This document shows, piece by piece, positions 31,453-44,271 of a DNA stretch of 64,000 nt. Position 1 is the first letter of the stretch, and each line of letters starts with the position of its first letter. Location: NCBI GenBank assembly GCA_018296165.2, contig JACKQL020000026.1, positions 372,001 to 436,000 of the forward strand, read 5' to 3'. A model generated the notes under the pieces. It ran no database searches. It saw only the letters and a program-made list of their open reading frames with translations, and had not been told where the DNA came from. The position numbers were made by a program, and so were the translations under genes. This DNA is from Termitomyces sp. T153. Lineage: Eukaryota; Basidiomycota; Agaricomycetes; Agaricales; Lyophyllaceae.

Positions 31453-33851
31453 ACTCTCAGCAGCCAGCGTTTGGGGAATATACTCCTCAATACTGACAGC
31501 TGCAAAGATTGCCGCAGGGCACGTAAGGCGTAACTCGATAAGATGAACATTGTAACCAAGGACTTGAGGTGTAATGTTCGGTGAAGACTTGGAATTTCTC
31601 GAACGAGTTTGAGCCTGATGACTGACGGAGCAGGGCAGTGATGACTCGTATATATGTGTTGATTCGTTGCAAATATCATTTACTCGAATGTTACTTGCAG
31701 TTGCTAGTTGCATTCTGTACATAGGAGACGTGGATTGAGGTGGCGCAATTGGTGTTATGGAAGAAATTACTCTTGAAATTTCTTCGATTGTTACAGTTTC
31801 GACCGGTGCATGGTTTAATGCGAACCTCAGCTCAACTTTGTGCGATGTAATCGCGTTCGCGTATAGAACCATACGCCCACGCAATCTCAGTCATGCTCGC
31901 TTGAGTTCTCATCTGACATAACATGACAGTCATCTCGGAACTTTCGGCCGAATATGCACTTGCTCAGACTTTCGCTCCACTCATTCCACATTGTGGAGCA
32001 GCCAGGACAGTAAGGAGCGTTTTCAGCGTTTCCAGGACCTTCTATAACGAACTCGAACATAATTTCACTCAACTCTCAGGTCCCTTGCCGTGGTCACAGT
32101 GGGGCTACGTTTCAACCCCAACAAAAAGAAGCGGGCATGACATAGGTCACGGTCAGCGCGTTCTACTTACTCCACTGATAAGAAGATCCCATTTTTTGGG
32201 AGCTTTACTGCGACTTATGGAATGAAGACTGCCGGAGAGATGCATCCAGATCTGAGCTGTGGGGAAGTCTCTACCCGCGGCGGATGATTTCAAATGGTCA
32301 TCGATAGTCCATGAAAAATGGGGTTCATTCCTTCGCTAGTGACAGTATTAGAACTTCATGAATTCGTCGTGGCCACAGGACCCTCTTTGTTCAAGTGACC
32401 ACAAACCGGACCTGCAAAGGGCATTTGCAGTAGTACAAATTTGGTTTACTAGCACACGCGGAGCGTGCCATGCCAGTGGAAGTGTCTGTTCAAGAAAACA
32501 CCCTTGGGATGTCTTCAAGTTATGTCATTCTAACATATTGATATCTCTTCCGGCTTACACCTTGACTCGCAAGAATGGCGGCCCGCAACCTGTGATTTCA
32601 TGCCATGCTATTTGATGATACTACACCAAACCTCTGGATTTATCAGAAAGTAAACAGGTAATACTTCGAAGGCCTCTATCAAGCTATCAAATTGGTCCCG
32701 CGCATGACCACAACTAAGCGAAACAATCGCTCTATGAAATTAGAATGAAGAAGGAACCATCTGCATTCTTATGAATGCTTCTAGAATTTGGCTCAAACGC
32801 TCTTTCTGAAGTTGTAATTTGCCATTGTGGGTAATCCACGAGTCTTCAGCCTCAATCCTCATGCTTTCCTGCGATATGGCGTGTGCAAGATTCGCCGCCA
32901 TTTCATAAGTATGAAATACTTCCCACAAATTCACAAGCCACATCCAAACATCGCTGGTTCGCGGGAGCAGCCGTGCCCTTACCGGTTACTGTTAGTGCCT
33001 TTCGAACCCTGTCATACCACAAGACTTCCTTGTCTCCGTGATCGGATGTCAAAATGTTGATCCCGAGCATATGTGTTTTACAGGGAAGCAGTACAAAATA
33101 CGCCGAAGAGTGAAGGAGATGAATGTCTAACTGTGGGTCAGCTCACAGGTACATTCGAACCGGTCTGCTCAAACAGGACACACTCATCGCAGACATCCGT
33201 CCCCCTTCCGTTCAGATCCCTGCTTATTGACATGAACGTAAAATGGCAACGGTAAGTACAACTTCCCGAGCATCTTCTGTTAAGCCTGAGTTCGTTCTAT
33301 TTTGTACTAGGAAGCGTGAACGCCACAGAATCTATGCATTCTGATGGCCAGAAGCAGGGCCAGCATGAGGCATTTGTGCCTAGAGAGTCTACCAAAGAAA
33401 TTTCAAGAGTTGAATCGATATGTTGTTCAGTCGATTTTGGAAAGACCCGGCAAGTAATGTGCTAAGGTGAAAGCCCCAATTCTCAGTGGCGTGCAGTTGA
33501 CAAGAAGTACACGATCAAACCAAGACAGAAAAGTCCCTCGTTTGGACTTGAAGTAATCCGATTGCTCCACGGGCTAGCTCGAGACCCTCGGTGACAGACG
33601 GAGATTAAGATATGTTGATGCGGCCATGTTTCTGTTTTGCCTGACATACGATGCTCTAGCATCGTGTTCCCGACCACGAGGCCGCGTTGTTATCAGAACC
33701 TAGGGTCCAGCGGCCCGAGAGGGAGTTCGTACAATATTTTGATTATGTTCGCACATCATGATCTGCAAAGGGAATTTTGATCCCGTTACTTACTAGAATC
33801 ATTATACAAACTTATACATCGTTCGACACACCCTAACGACAAGCCAATTAC
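31453..33851. other. Gene-poor stretch of about 2.4 kb
   Basis: I see no recognisable gene. The longest ORF is a 155-codon minus-strand frame at 31417-31884 that overlaps the 3' end of the preceding gene and has no known domain. Confidence 0.5.
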
Positions 33852-35157
33852 CTAGTCAATAATTTCTTCAGCATCGTCATTTTCCACCGCTCTCCTGGCA
33901 CGTCGTTCATAGGCTTTGACACGTTTGGCCAAGTCTTTGTCAGGCTTAAGATTTGCCCGCGTAAACCTTTTCGTGCATCCGGATGCAGGACATTTGATAG
34001 CTTCGGTACCCCGGAAGCTTTGGAAGATAGCAGCCTTTGAGAACGAGTGCTGGCATACATCGCTAGAATGTTAATTGAGGTACATATGTGTAAGTCTGAA
34101 CCGTAAGGGCTTGAAGGACGTACGACGTTACAGGATCAACCAGAAGCGTAAGCGTGATCGGGCAGTTGTAGTTCTGACTGATTCCTCCCATTTCTAGATC
34201 GTCGTCCTCGTCACTATCATCTCCATCCTCTAGAAAATACGTTCAGTCTCGCTCAGGGCTCATGGAGAAGAGGAGCTGTGCCTTTGGGTAGAAACTCCGT
34301 AATTGGAGGTATCGCAGTGTCGGGATGTTGTACTTCCTAAAGATACGAGATAGACGTTAAAAAATTGAGGTAAGACAGAAGCCATCGCATACGTAAATGT
34401 TATTTCTGAATCTTGCGTACTCCTGGCTCTTTGCGTACTTCTGTCGAGATGTCATTTTGTCATATTTCTTTTTCCGTTCTTTAACGCCACTCATGTAATG
34501 ATGAATGAAGTCTTCCTAAGGTGCCAGTATCAACGTTGTCCAAGAAACACGATTAGAAAAAACATACCAACACCTCTCCCTGTCCGATTTGCTGTGCAAG
34601 ATCCTCCAGCACTTTCTCATGTGCCTGCATTTCAGCGCTGATATCAATGAGGCCTCTCATCAATTTATCAAGTTCTGCAAGACCCTATATCGCAAAGTAA
34701 GTATGTAGACTCTTGGCAGAAAGTGGAGACCACGTACCTGTTCGACCTCTTTTCCTTCACTGTGATCGGCTAACGCGACAGCAACATCTCCAACCACACT
34801 CCAGTTTGGCTTCACTTGATCTGCTACCATTTTCCAATCTCGTGATAAGCCCTGGAGTCTGGTAAACTCGACTCTACTGAGGGGTTGATCATGGAAATTC
34901 TCGACGTCAATTCTCTCGTCGTCGTCGTCATCGTCACCGCCATTGTCTTCGTCCTCATCATTGAGTACGCGTTCCTTTTTTGTGGCGACATTAGGTTTCT
35001 TCTCTGTTTTGACACGATTGACGCGTCGAGTATATGGTTCGTCTTCGTCATCTTCCACTTGTTCTACACCCCGGAACGACGATGGCCCACCATCTTCAAT
35101 TTCAGAGGATGCTTGACGTTTGTGAGACTTTTTACGAGAAAAGGTAGCACTGGGCAT
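33852..35157 (-). CDS. NSE2: SUMO E3 ligase Nse2/Mms21 of the SMC5/6 complex
   Basis: Nse2 attaches SUMO to chromosome proteins as part of the Smc5-Smc6 DNA repair complex in the nucleus. The N-terminus starts [19 protein letters not shown] and is followed by a very acidic stretch ([20 protein letters not shown]). A helical region [20 protein letters not shown] comes next. The C-terminal SP-RING reads [31 protein letters not shown] and [19 protein letters not shown], with the zinc-binding Cys and His residues visible. The protein ends NDDAEEIID. Four or more short introns. The start is 121 bases from the divergent start of the mitochondrial uS12 gene. Confidence 0.88.
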
Positions 35158-35278
35158 GATAATTGATTGCAAGTGTTTCCTACCTTGCCACAGACGCGTT
35201 CTTTGTTTGGCTACGCCTTGCTTACGTGAAAGCTCAATTCGCTTTGACCGATCAGACCTTCCAGCCTTGCACGCCTCA
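35158..35278. promoter_or_regulatory. 121-bp bidirectional promoter, NSE2 / MRPS12
   Basis: Divergent starts at 35157 and 35279 share this gap. No TATA box is evident. Confidence 0.55.
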
Positions 35279-35884
35279 ATGTTCTCTGCTTTACGTGCTT
35301 GTGCTCGCCTACCACTGTGGGCGCCAGCCTTTTGGCGCAGCCCTTCTGCGACACCTATCAATACTCTTTCTCAATTCCGTTCTTTCCACCCGACGCCTTC
35401 TTCATGGGTTACCATAAATCAGGCAATGAAACGCAAAAAACCGCAGAAGGCCCTCAAATCCAAATCTCCTCTGTTGAACACTTCTCCTCAACGCAAGGGT
35501 GTCTGCACACAAATTTTTATTGCGAAGCCGAAGAAACCCAACTCTGCCAAACGAAAAGTTGCTCGTGTCAAATTATCGACTGGCAAGACGCTTCAGGCCT
35601 ACATTCAAGGAGAGGGGCATAATCTTCAAGAACACAGTGTTGTTCTCATCAGAGGTGGCCGTGCGCAGGACCTTCCTGGTGTCGGGTATGGTTTGCCTTT
35701 ACGTTTTCGACCCTTTCTGACCTTTTGTCATCTGCTGAAAGTTATAAGGTTGTCCGTGGAGCGATGGACCTCGGCGGCGTTGTGGGGCGTGCAACTGCAC
35801 GAAGTCGATATGGGTATGTGTTGTAATCCTATCTTCATTACCAATGCTGAATAAAATACAAGTGTGAAGAAACCGAAAAAGTAA
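35279..35884 (+). CDS. MRPS12: Mitochondrial ribosomal protein uS12m
   Basis: This is a small-subunit ribosomal protein that shapes the decoding centre of the mitochondrial ribosome. A presequence-like N-terminus ([20 protein letters not shown]) precedes the uS12 core. The core reads [86 protein letters not shown] and RSRYGVKKPKK. Two introns are placed. The first uses the donor GGGTATGG, which restores GVGYKVVRG. The second splits the codon after RYG. The start at 35279 is the first in-frame ATG giving a presequence. The next gene is convergent, 88 bases away. Confidence 0.95.
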
Positions 35885-35972
35885 TATGTGTAGCTGTAAT
35901 TTTTACCATTAATCCAATTCTGTGAATGTCAATCTACCTGCAAATGCAAGGGTATATGTGCAATGTAGTGAT

Positions 35973-38900
35973 TTATGCTGGCACGAGGTTTCCAGCGTCC
36001 CTTAACTGTGCTTCCCGGTCCTTCTGCGCTCTCACAATCTTTTCAATTTCGCAATTCAATGCCCAACACCAGGCATCGCGTTCCAGCCTGCTCCTCGTCC
36101 GGAAGACGAGCAGCTTCCGTTTTCCCGATAATGCAGGGAGAGCTTTCGAAGATTTTGACGGCTCGTCGGGACTTGTGTGATCCAAATTTGGTCTTTGTGA
36201 ATGATACCAAAGCATAAATAGCATCTCCTCTTCCGGGTCTCCTGTCTCTAGACCATCTTGGTATCGTCGGGGATCTGGGCTGACATTGGCTTTATATTGA
36301 CCCTTTGGAAGCGCTATGGCAGCGAGATATCCAGAACAGACGTAAGCATCCGATAAGCTTGTCTTTCTATGCATTGTGTGATGAAGGGATGAGTTAGGTT
36401 TGATGCGAAATTGTACGAGGTGGCCAGCCGATAAGAAAAGCTGTACATATCTTGTCAGCAGTTTAAGCAATTCAACATATTGCGAAACAGTTTTCTCAAC
36501 TGACTTGTACTGTCCCCAGAGCCCTTTGCGAACAAACAGTTTCCCCCCTTTCACAATGGATTTGCACCCTTCCAAGACACACCAGCTGTACAAAGATCCC
36601 AGAGCTGGCATCGGAGCTCCCATATCCGGAGGAGATTCCGGAGGGTATTCTTGATTTCGAATGCCACGTGTGAGAGGAGTCAAGCGAGGTCGGCGACTTT
36701 GAGCTAGATCCATCTCCTCTTTTGCATCCATCCGATGCCTTTGCTTCCAGTAAAGCACCAAGGCTCGCAGCCGCTCAATCCATTCGGCAGCCACACGGCA
36801 CGAATGCGTCTGATATATTTAGAGTGATGGGTCAACAAACGTGCATGTACAGGGTAGGCTGAAGTCACCTCGAATCTCACAACATGACCTGTAGTGAGAA
36901 GGAGCTCGAATGAGCGACGAGTGTGCATATGTATCTTGTCCTCGGCCTTGCTCAACCCCTCCTCACCGCCCTCGTCCTCATTATCAGCCACAGTCCTTTC
37001 CTCTGAATGTGCCAATAAGCTCGCCCAGATGTCAAAGTTCTGGCTGTTGGGCGTTTCTCTGTGCGTCGCTTCTGAGGTTGGACGAGAAGCTCTCCGAATA
37101 ACTAAAATATCGCGAAGGTCAAGCACACCGATAGCATGCATGACTTGCGATGCGCCTCGATGAATCTCACTTTTCCGAAGCGTTTCAGCATAGGCTTCGA
37201 TGTCACCGATGTTTGTCGCCAGCCCTGGTGGCGACGGGGGGTATGCGTGATTTGGAGTCATGACAAATAAGTTGCCGTCATGGGTGGACAGGTAGAGGCT
37301 CTGCCTCATCTGAGAGTTGGAACGAATGCGTTCAACGTAGCCCTCTATTGCTGGAGGTTCATGCAGGCGGGTTCCATTTTTGAGGTGTATATGTGTGGGA
37401 TAGTGATCGGCTAGACGAATTTCGAGCACTGGAGGCCGGAAGGACTGGGAGGACTCGTATGAGATCTCGGTGGATCAGAAGAGTGTTGGATTCACCTGCT
37501 TCAATGCCAGGCCGCACAGAACTGCCCAACGCCTTTCCTGGCCATATACGTCATCGTCTAACCAAACCCAATCAAGGTCGGTGTCTTGTCGCCATACAAG
37601 CTGCAACGTCTTTCCTTGATGTAACTCTCGCTCGATGAGATGTTTCCAGTCTGGAACAGAGCTCAACGAGTCCATGCACAGAGCAAGGATGTTTTCACGA
37701 TTGAAAATCCTGTAGAGACGTTCGTACTCCCCCGGTGGTATATCGATCCTGACACTGGAGTCCACTCGCGGATTTCGCACATCAAGAGTTGCCGGGAGTG
37801 TGTGGCCAAGTTGTCTCCTATCGTGTTGATTAGCAAATCGATGCCATTGAGGTAATGATGATAGTACCATAAAAGCCAGGTCCAGTCATAGGCTCGAGAG
37901 CGGCTTTTATGCTTGAAGATAAATATGTTGGTACCCTCCTTCGTTCGACGAAGGAAAAACCGCTTCTTGGAGCCTTCACGGATAGGCTGCGCGGGCGGAC
38001 AGGTCAAACAGAACGTAAGGTCAACAAAAGAATATAATGTCAAATGAGTCTTGTTTGCTATGAGAGGTATTACGAATGCGAGATGCTTATGTCCTGTAAA
38101 CCATTCTTTACCAGGGAGGCTCTGGAGTCTCTATATCAGCATCCACTTCCCAGGAAAACACTCGCTCTCATACATAATCGGTATAAAGTTCAATTCGGTC
38201 TTGACGCCAGGCCACCAGATATTCTGCCCAATCTGCGTCGGAGAGATCCCCAGTCGTACGATGTACTCGTTCGTCGAAGCGATGGCCCACACCAACAGAT
38301 TCAGACTTGGAGTAGTATGTCCGCACTAACATCCTGTCTGTCCTTGAGGTGAGCTTGAGGTCCTCTATCACGTCATGAGGAAAGGAGATTACCTCTCATG
38401 ATAGCATCTCCCGCGTTAAGACCCTCTGACGAGGGAGTGCGCGCAACAGCAGATGAACCCATCGCTGCTTCGGCGCTGGTGTCAATCAAAGACTCAGGTC
38501 CCCGTTCTAGGACCTCCTGTGGGGGAGCAGGTTCCTCTTCCAATACAGATTCAGTATAGTGCACGAGTTTTCCTTTCCCCTTCAAGTTCCGTCCCGCTGC
38601 GATCGCTTCATCACCTTGAAGTCCCGTCGAAGGTGTGAGACGTGGTATCTCCAAAGTATGAGCCTTATAGCCGTATACAGAATCTTGTGATGGGCGCAGC
38701 AGAGAGGTGCTTGACGATGCGTGGAGAGAACGTTCTACATCTAATGAGACCCCACGTTCGGACGCGTTGTCAAGATGGAATCCAGTGGACGCGGTTACAA
38801 ACGTTGCATGGCCAACCGAGGACGATGGTCGTGGCATATCTCGAGACGTTCGGAGAGAATGGAGCGGGGCCGCGTTGCCAAGGGGAAAGCCAGTCGACGC

Positions 38901-39470
38901 AGTTACAAACGTCGAATGGCCAACTGAAGACGATGGTCGTGGCAGATCTCGAGACGTTCGAATAGAATGGAGTGGAGCCTTTCGTACTGAGCCACTAGTC
39001 ATAGAAATTATATCTCGAGTAGCTTCATTGTCCTTCAGAATATTGACCCCTAGAAACTGGCCAATTTCGAAGCTGTTTCCTACCCAATGGCTTGGCTGGG
39101 TGATCGCCTCCTTCTCCCGCCTTCGACGCCAGATGTGTGCCCATTCGCTGTCTCTCCACCGACGAAACATTTCCTCAACGACATTGCGTTCCTCGTCTTC
39201 GCCCCAATCCTCTGGGCGACCCCCTTGGCGTATAAAAAAGCTGAACGCGTTCCGCTTGATAATTTCAGAAATCTCGTCCCTGCGTTCATCTCCTTGCGAA
39301 GTGGGTTGTGAAACGCCTTGTCCAGTTTGTTGTTTCTCGGTATGCGATATAACTTTCTCCGGCATGGGACCAACGAATACTCGTCGATGATTGTCATGAT
39401 GGCGAGGGACGGGAGGAGGGCCATCGGCTGAGGAAACAATTATAGAGGATGGAAGGTGGTCTGAAACCAT
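35973..39470 (-). CDS. Spo71-type protein with PH domains
   Basis: This is a large protein resembling the fungal Spo71/PH_4 family, which acts at membranes during sporulation in yeast. The N-terminus (MVSDHLPSSIIVSSADGPPP) is disordered and includes two tandem copies of a 36-residue unit starting APLHS and containing PRPSSSVGH. The conserved part follows: RMLVRTYYSKSESVGVGHRF, YLVAWRQDRIELYTDYV, HKHLAFVIPLIANKTHLTLY, SFVDLTFCLTCPPAQP and a PH-like block ending DWTWLLWYYHHYL. A second PH region contains LGSLYSWCVLEGCKSIVKGG and ends ELNCEIEKIVRAQKDREAQL. Several introns. The role in this fungus is inferred only from family resemblance. Confidence 0.75.
38782..38997 (-). repeat. Two tandem 108-bp coding repeats
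   Basis: Within the first exon of the Spo71-type gene two adjacent 108-base units are closely similar at the DNA level, with matching segments exactly 108 bases apart (for example 38782 and 38890). They encode the 36-residue repeats that share PRPSSSVGH and TFVTASTGF. Confidence 0.8.
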
Positions 39471-40024
39471 GTCAGCACTGTGGCATTAAGCCATGTCTGG
39501 ACTCAGGGGGAAGGACGGCCGAGTCGTGTAAGCATTGCCGAGTACAGCTGGGTTTAGAAATTGGGAGGGCACGTTAACGGCAGATGGTAGCAGGACTTAG
39601 GTGTGGGAAGTAGCATGAACTCCGACGAAGTCAAATTGTAGTAAAGTGGCTATGAGGCGTAACCGGCATCAGCTGAAAAGGGATCGGGCCGGAGAACTAG
39701 TTGGAGTGTCCGTAATTACCACCCCCCATTACGTACTGCAGGGCTTAGGACACGAAGGTCATGTGTAAAATAGGCCTTTAAAATAAACAAAAAGATCAAT
39801 CAATCAATCAATCGTGGAGTCTTTGGAGCCGGATGTCAATGAGCATAACTTCAATATTTGGTGAACATGTGATTTTCATACCCTAACCATAGCCATGGGT
39901 TCGCGATAGCATTGGCTTGCAATGGGGATTATATTCAATTACATAAATAAGTGGAGGGTAGTATTATACAAAGTACAATTTTTGATCATATACTGATAGT
40001 TACAAATGGTCCCGATGTCATTGA
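39471..40024. other. Intergenic, no gene seen
   Basis: About 550 bases with an AATC microsatellite near 39797-39814 (CAATCAATCAATCAATC). Nothing else is recognised. Confidence 0.6.
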
Positions 40025-41764
40025 TTAAAATTTCTCCGAAGATGAACCTTCTTGAGCAAAATAGCTCTTGTCCATCAATGTATGTGACTCCTTGACATAC
40101 CGTTCTGCCTCGTTCCTATTGAACCTGAAGCAAAAGAGTTAAAGTCGGAGAAAAAGACTACCAAATGGCTTACGCAATCTTCTTTCCCTTGACATGCATG
40201 TCAGGCTCACGAAGAGCAAAGGGGTTGACATCAGTAGAGGGGTTTAGATTGGCTAAGCTGTGGTTGACAAATCTATGTGTCGTCTCGTCTGACCGGACGG
40301 CATATAAGACGTCCAAGAGTTTCGCGTCGGGAGGTAAACGCCAGTAGTCAATCGCAATTTCAGGAGCAGCCTCATTAGTCCTTGACCATGGATCAAAGAA
40401 AGGTTAAAGCTTGATTTTGCATCGAGAAGGCATCTTACCATTCAGGGATGCGACCTGCTTCCAAATCCTGGATACATCTCGTGCTTGAGATATGAGTGAG
40501 ACGCAATCCGGCACAACAATTTCTGAAAACCCACTATGTCAGGACGGCTTCTTCTTCAAGGTAACCCACGAAGCGGTGGCACGTCTTTGGTGATACAATG
40601 TACGAGAAAACTAAAGAATAAGTTGTATCAAAGAAGGACCATCAACAATACAAGATACCCACAGAATAAGTTGTAGAACACTCCCTGAGCACCAAGGACT
40701 AAAGACCGGAAGAACCAAGATGGTTTTCTTAGTGTCATGAACGTCCTGTGGATGTAGAACATATAAAGCATAAGCCTCCTTCTCCTTCAAACGCATTGAA
40801 TAACGAACATCAGATGCATACGCTCATTCTCCGCTTCCTCCAGACACGTGTGTATCCTGCAATAAACAATGAGCCAGAAGCTTTACATCTGTAAAACCAT
40901 AGATCTGACCATCCACTATCCCTGCGCTGATAGTTTCTTCAAGACTCAACAATATCACAAGGTAACCCAATTACTTACCATCAAACGTAAGCTCGTTAGG
41001 TGACGCAACGTAGCGGCAACCATCCCGGGCACACCCGCAATACTTTCCAGAAAAAGTATACGCTAAAACGAAAGCCGATCATAATCCAGTCCCTGAAAAC
41101 TAGGTGTTTAACTTACGTTGAGCCATGCATGATCATCCAAAAGAAGACCATGATCTCTTAGCTGTTGCACACTCATCTTCTCGTCAGGCTTGATGTGCAC
41201 ATGTTTATACCTCGACACCAGATCGAAAAGGGAGCGAGCTAGCTTGACCATTCCGTAGGCTAACTTATCTGAGAAAGTTTTGGCCTCACGATGGAGCACC
41301 TAGTTTGAAAGTCAAGGTTAAGAATAACACGACCTTGATCGAAAGACAAACTTTCCTCAACAGACCTAAGCTCCTCTGGTGTATATACAGGATGGAAGAG
41401 GACCCAATCGCCTCTCACCATCGTAGGCACCGTGCTCACCGCATCAGCCTGGGTGATCGCAGTTGCATTCTTCGCAGCAGCTAAATCTTCTGTAGATAGG
41501 AAATCCTGTATTGGTGGAAACTCTTAAAATCGAAGCACTTGGATACTTGCTTTTATGCGGCCCAACAGACGTAGAATGTGCAGATTTATCTGTGAGCGCG
41601 TTCTGCTGAGAGGCACCTGACATAAACGATCGGCGGCCCGACCAAGCGTATCTCGTGATCGGAGCTCGAATCGCCAATGAGAGCGCGGCGTTGGAAGTCA
41701 CAATTAGAGTCCGAGAGTAGAAAGGGGAGCGACACAGTTGTGCAGCGGCACCCGATTTCAGCAT
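40025..41764 (-). CDS. AOX1: Mitochondrial alternative oxidase
   Basis: The enzyme oxidises ubiquinol and reduces oxygen to water at the inner membrane, bypassing complexes III and IV. The di-iron motifs are visible in order: [53 protein letters not shown] and [20 protein letters not shown]. Membrane-facing helices lie around LTSLRLM and FYNLFFFSYIVSP. The start [19 protein letters not shown] at 41764 gives a normal presequence, while an ATG at 41842 adds a less typical leader. Joining exon 1 to [19 protein letters not shown] in frame requires an unusual donor GTTGGG, because the better donor nearby puts a stop in frame. The end is SSSEKF. It is often induced by respiratory stress, but no regulatory site is identified here. 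Confidence 0.92.
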
Positions 41765-44271
41765 CATAAGTAGAAAGTTGGAGAAGTATGTAGTGCTTGA
41801 GTATTGTTGTCTTGTTGTCGGGCGCCGTTTTGTTGACTCCATTTTATGTCAACTGGGCTCCCGTTAAGCTCCGAGAACCAAGTAATTTCTTCCGGATTGA
41901 ACCGTGAAATCAACGCCATAATCTGTTTCAATGCTAGGGGGTACCAACGAACAAGGAATCGAACGAACCGGCGGTTTCGCACAGCCGCACACTTACAAAT
42001 AGTGGAATTCAGAGAACTTTTTCCCGCGCCTATTGCCGACGCCGTACTTACTAAATTAGTCCGCGGTCAGGAAACTCGGGATGACGTCATACAAGGATTG
42101 TGCACGGTTGCCTTATAAGGCGTGTTTATCACGATGGATCATCTTCAGTTTCGCCGTGGTCAGACGTTGTCAAGATGCAGGGCTCCAAAACCTCCATTCC
42201 ACTGAAAACTCACGAAACGAAATTTTATGTGTCTACGGAACAGCGATAACTGCCGGTCCCAAAGCTAGGCGACTCGGATAATAACTACGAAGCATGGGGC
42301 GCATGTGGCCAACACGCGGCAGGTCACCCTCCCACGGACCTACATTGCTACTGCTTGACTTTCATGTAGGAACCACAAAGTCGCCTACCTTAAGGGCCTC
42401 CGGAATAAAAAATCTGGGGTCCAAAATATGAATGTCACGATCTTCCAACGCATCCTTGATGGGACTCCCGCGAATGTTTTTACAATGAAGTCTGTCAGTT
42501 CTGTCATACATATCGAGTATACTTCGCTCGGTCCCTGTTTTTGTAGACCATCTGGAAAGATGATTGTTACTTATATCTCAAAGCGCTTATTCACAACTGG
42601 TTGCTTGGGCAAAATCAATCGATAATCAATGCAAACCTTACTTTCTTCCCCTTCTGCCTACTTCCCGTGATACCTATTCCTGATCCGACCTTGGATAGAT
42701 CAGGAATAATAGCCCCCACGATCGGCCACCCTCACGGCGCAGATCTATCTATGTATACATACGACGAGACGCAAGGCAAGCTAATCCAAGAAAAAAAATC
42801 CACAGATTCGTTTCGAACTCAGAATCCTCCCACCCTCTATTCTTATCATGTTATCCTTCATCTCCGCGATTGAATGCCAACCGATGATCGCTCTGCCTCT
42901 AAGGGTCCTACGGCACTGTCCATTTGCAAATATCGGCGGTGCAAAAGAGGGGGCAAACTCGAATATCGAGCATACATTCTCTTCTCCAGATCAGAAGTAC
43001 TCTTTTTGTTTCTGGACCAGAAGACGATGGGGTAAAAGGCTCACGCCGAGCCTCATGCCTACCAGGCACTTACTCGCAGCGTTACGCCGGCCCCGATCCA
43101 TACATCAGCCAACAACTTTGCTTGAGCATCGTAATTAGCTCGGGTAGGAGTCGCCTATCTAAAGTAATCGTTCAAGTAGTTGCAATTTTGAGGAAATTAA
43201 AAACCGGTCGAAGGAGAAGAATCGGGTGAAGACCCTCGCATGGATAAATATAATCATGGCTAGTGATTGTGTCATCTCGATTTGAGTTGGACGTGTAGCA
43301 AGAGAGACAGCATCAGCAGGTACATATGATCTACTTTTAAGTCGTGGTTTTATGTACACAAGTCAACGGAAATAAAGTATTTGAGCCGGGCATTCTCCTC
43401 ATTTACGGATTCCCAGCATGCCCGCCCACAAGAGACCAAACAGGAAAAGAGGTCACTCCGGAAGCATATCTCAGCTGTAACAAAACTGTAATCGGAGCCC
43501 GAAAGCTCGAGGTAGATGTGGTAACTTGTCACGGCCGATCGATGTCAACCATAGGGAACGTTGGCGTCAGTCGATTCAAGACGGTTCGTTCTGATAGAGT
43601 TTGACTCTGGATGGAGGGAAGAATTTGTTATAGAGTGTCATTAGATATTTTGGCATTCCAGAGCTTGTGACATTGAGCTACATATTTGGTGAGTCATGTG
43701 GGCCATACGCAGAAGACGGTCTATTTGCCACAGCAGATAATATTCTGAGATGTGGGGGAGAAGGATTGGTAATCAAGGGGAGGCAGAGGTTTTTGACATT
43801 TTTGCGGCACAAACAGAACAGGGGCAGATCGAACCAATGGAGAAAGTCAAGAAGAAGGGTGCAAAGCCTTGTGGTGAACCCACATTTGCGAGTTGCGCGG
43901 GAAGTTGTTTACAAGGTAGTTCGTTAGAACGAGCTGAGCCAGTTATGATGATCGATAGGTACTGTTGTGGGATTTGACATGATCGCAGCAGGATTCGACA
44001 TGGGAAGTTAATTTCCGTGGCAGGATAGATGATTATCGGGTTACTATAGAGGCTGGGAGAGAGGACGATTCGAAGGATAAAGCCGAGGCAGATCCACCTT
44101 TTTGTAGTCAGAACCTGATGACAGATGGATAGAGGACTCTCAAGCGAGGGAAGTGTCAGTGGAGTAGAAAAGATGGAGGATTGTGGCGAAGAAAGGGTTG
44201 GCAAGCCGGAAACGGCAGATGAGCCAAGATATGTTAAAAGGCAGGACGGAGATGGAGGGAACACGCAGCCC
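41765..44271. other. Divergent intergenic region of about 2.5 kb
   Basis: This lies between the AOX start and the HTH gene. Several 60-100 codon ORFs occur on both strands but none has a known motif. It may hold the AOX promoter and a long 5' leader of the HTH gene. No sharp repeat is seen. Confidence 0.45.
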
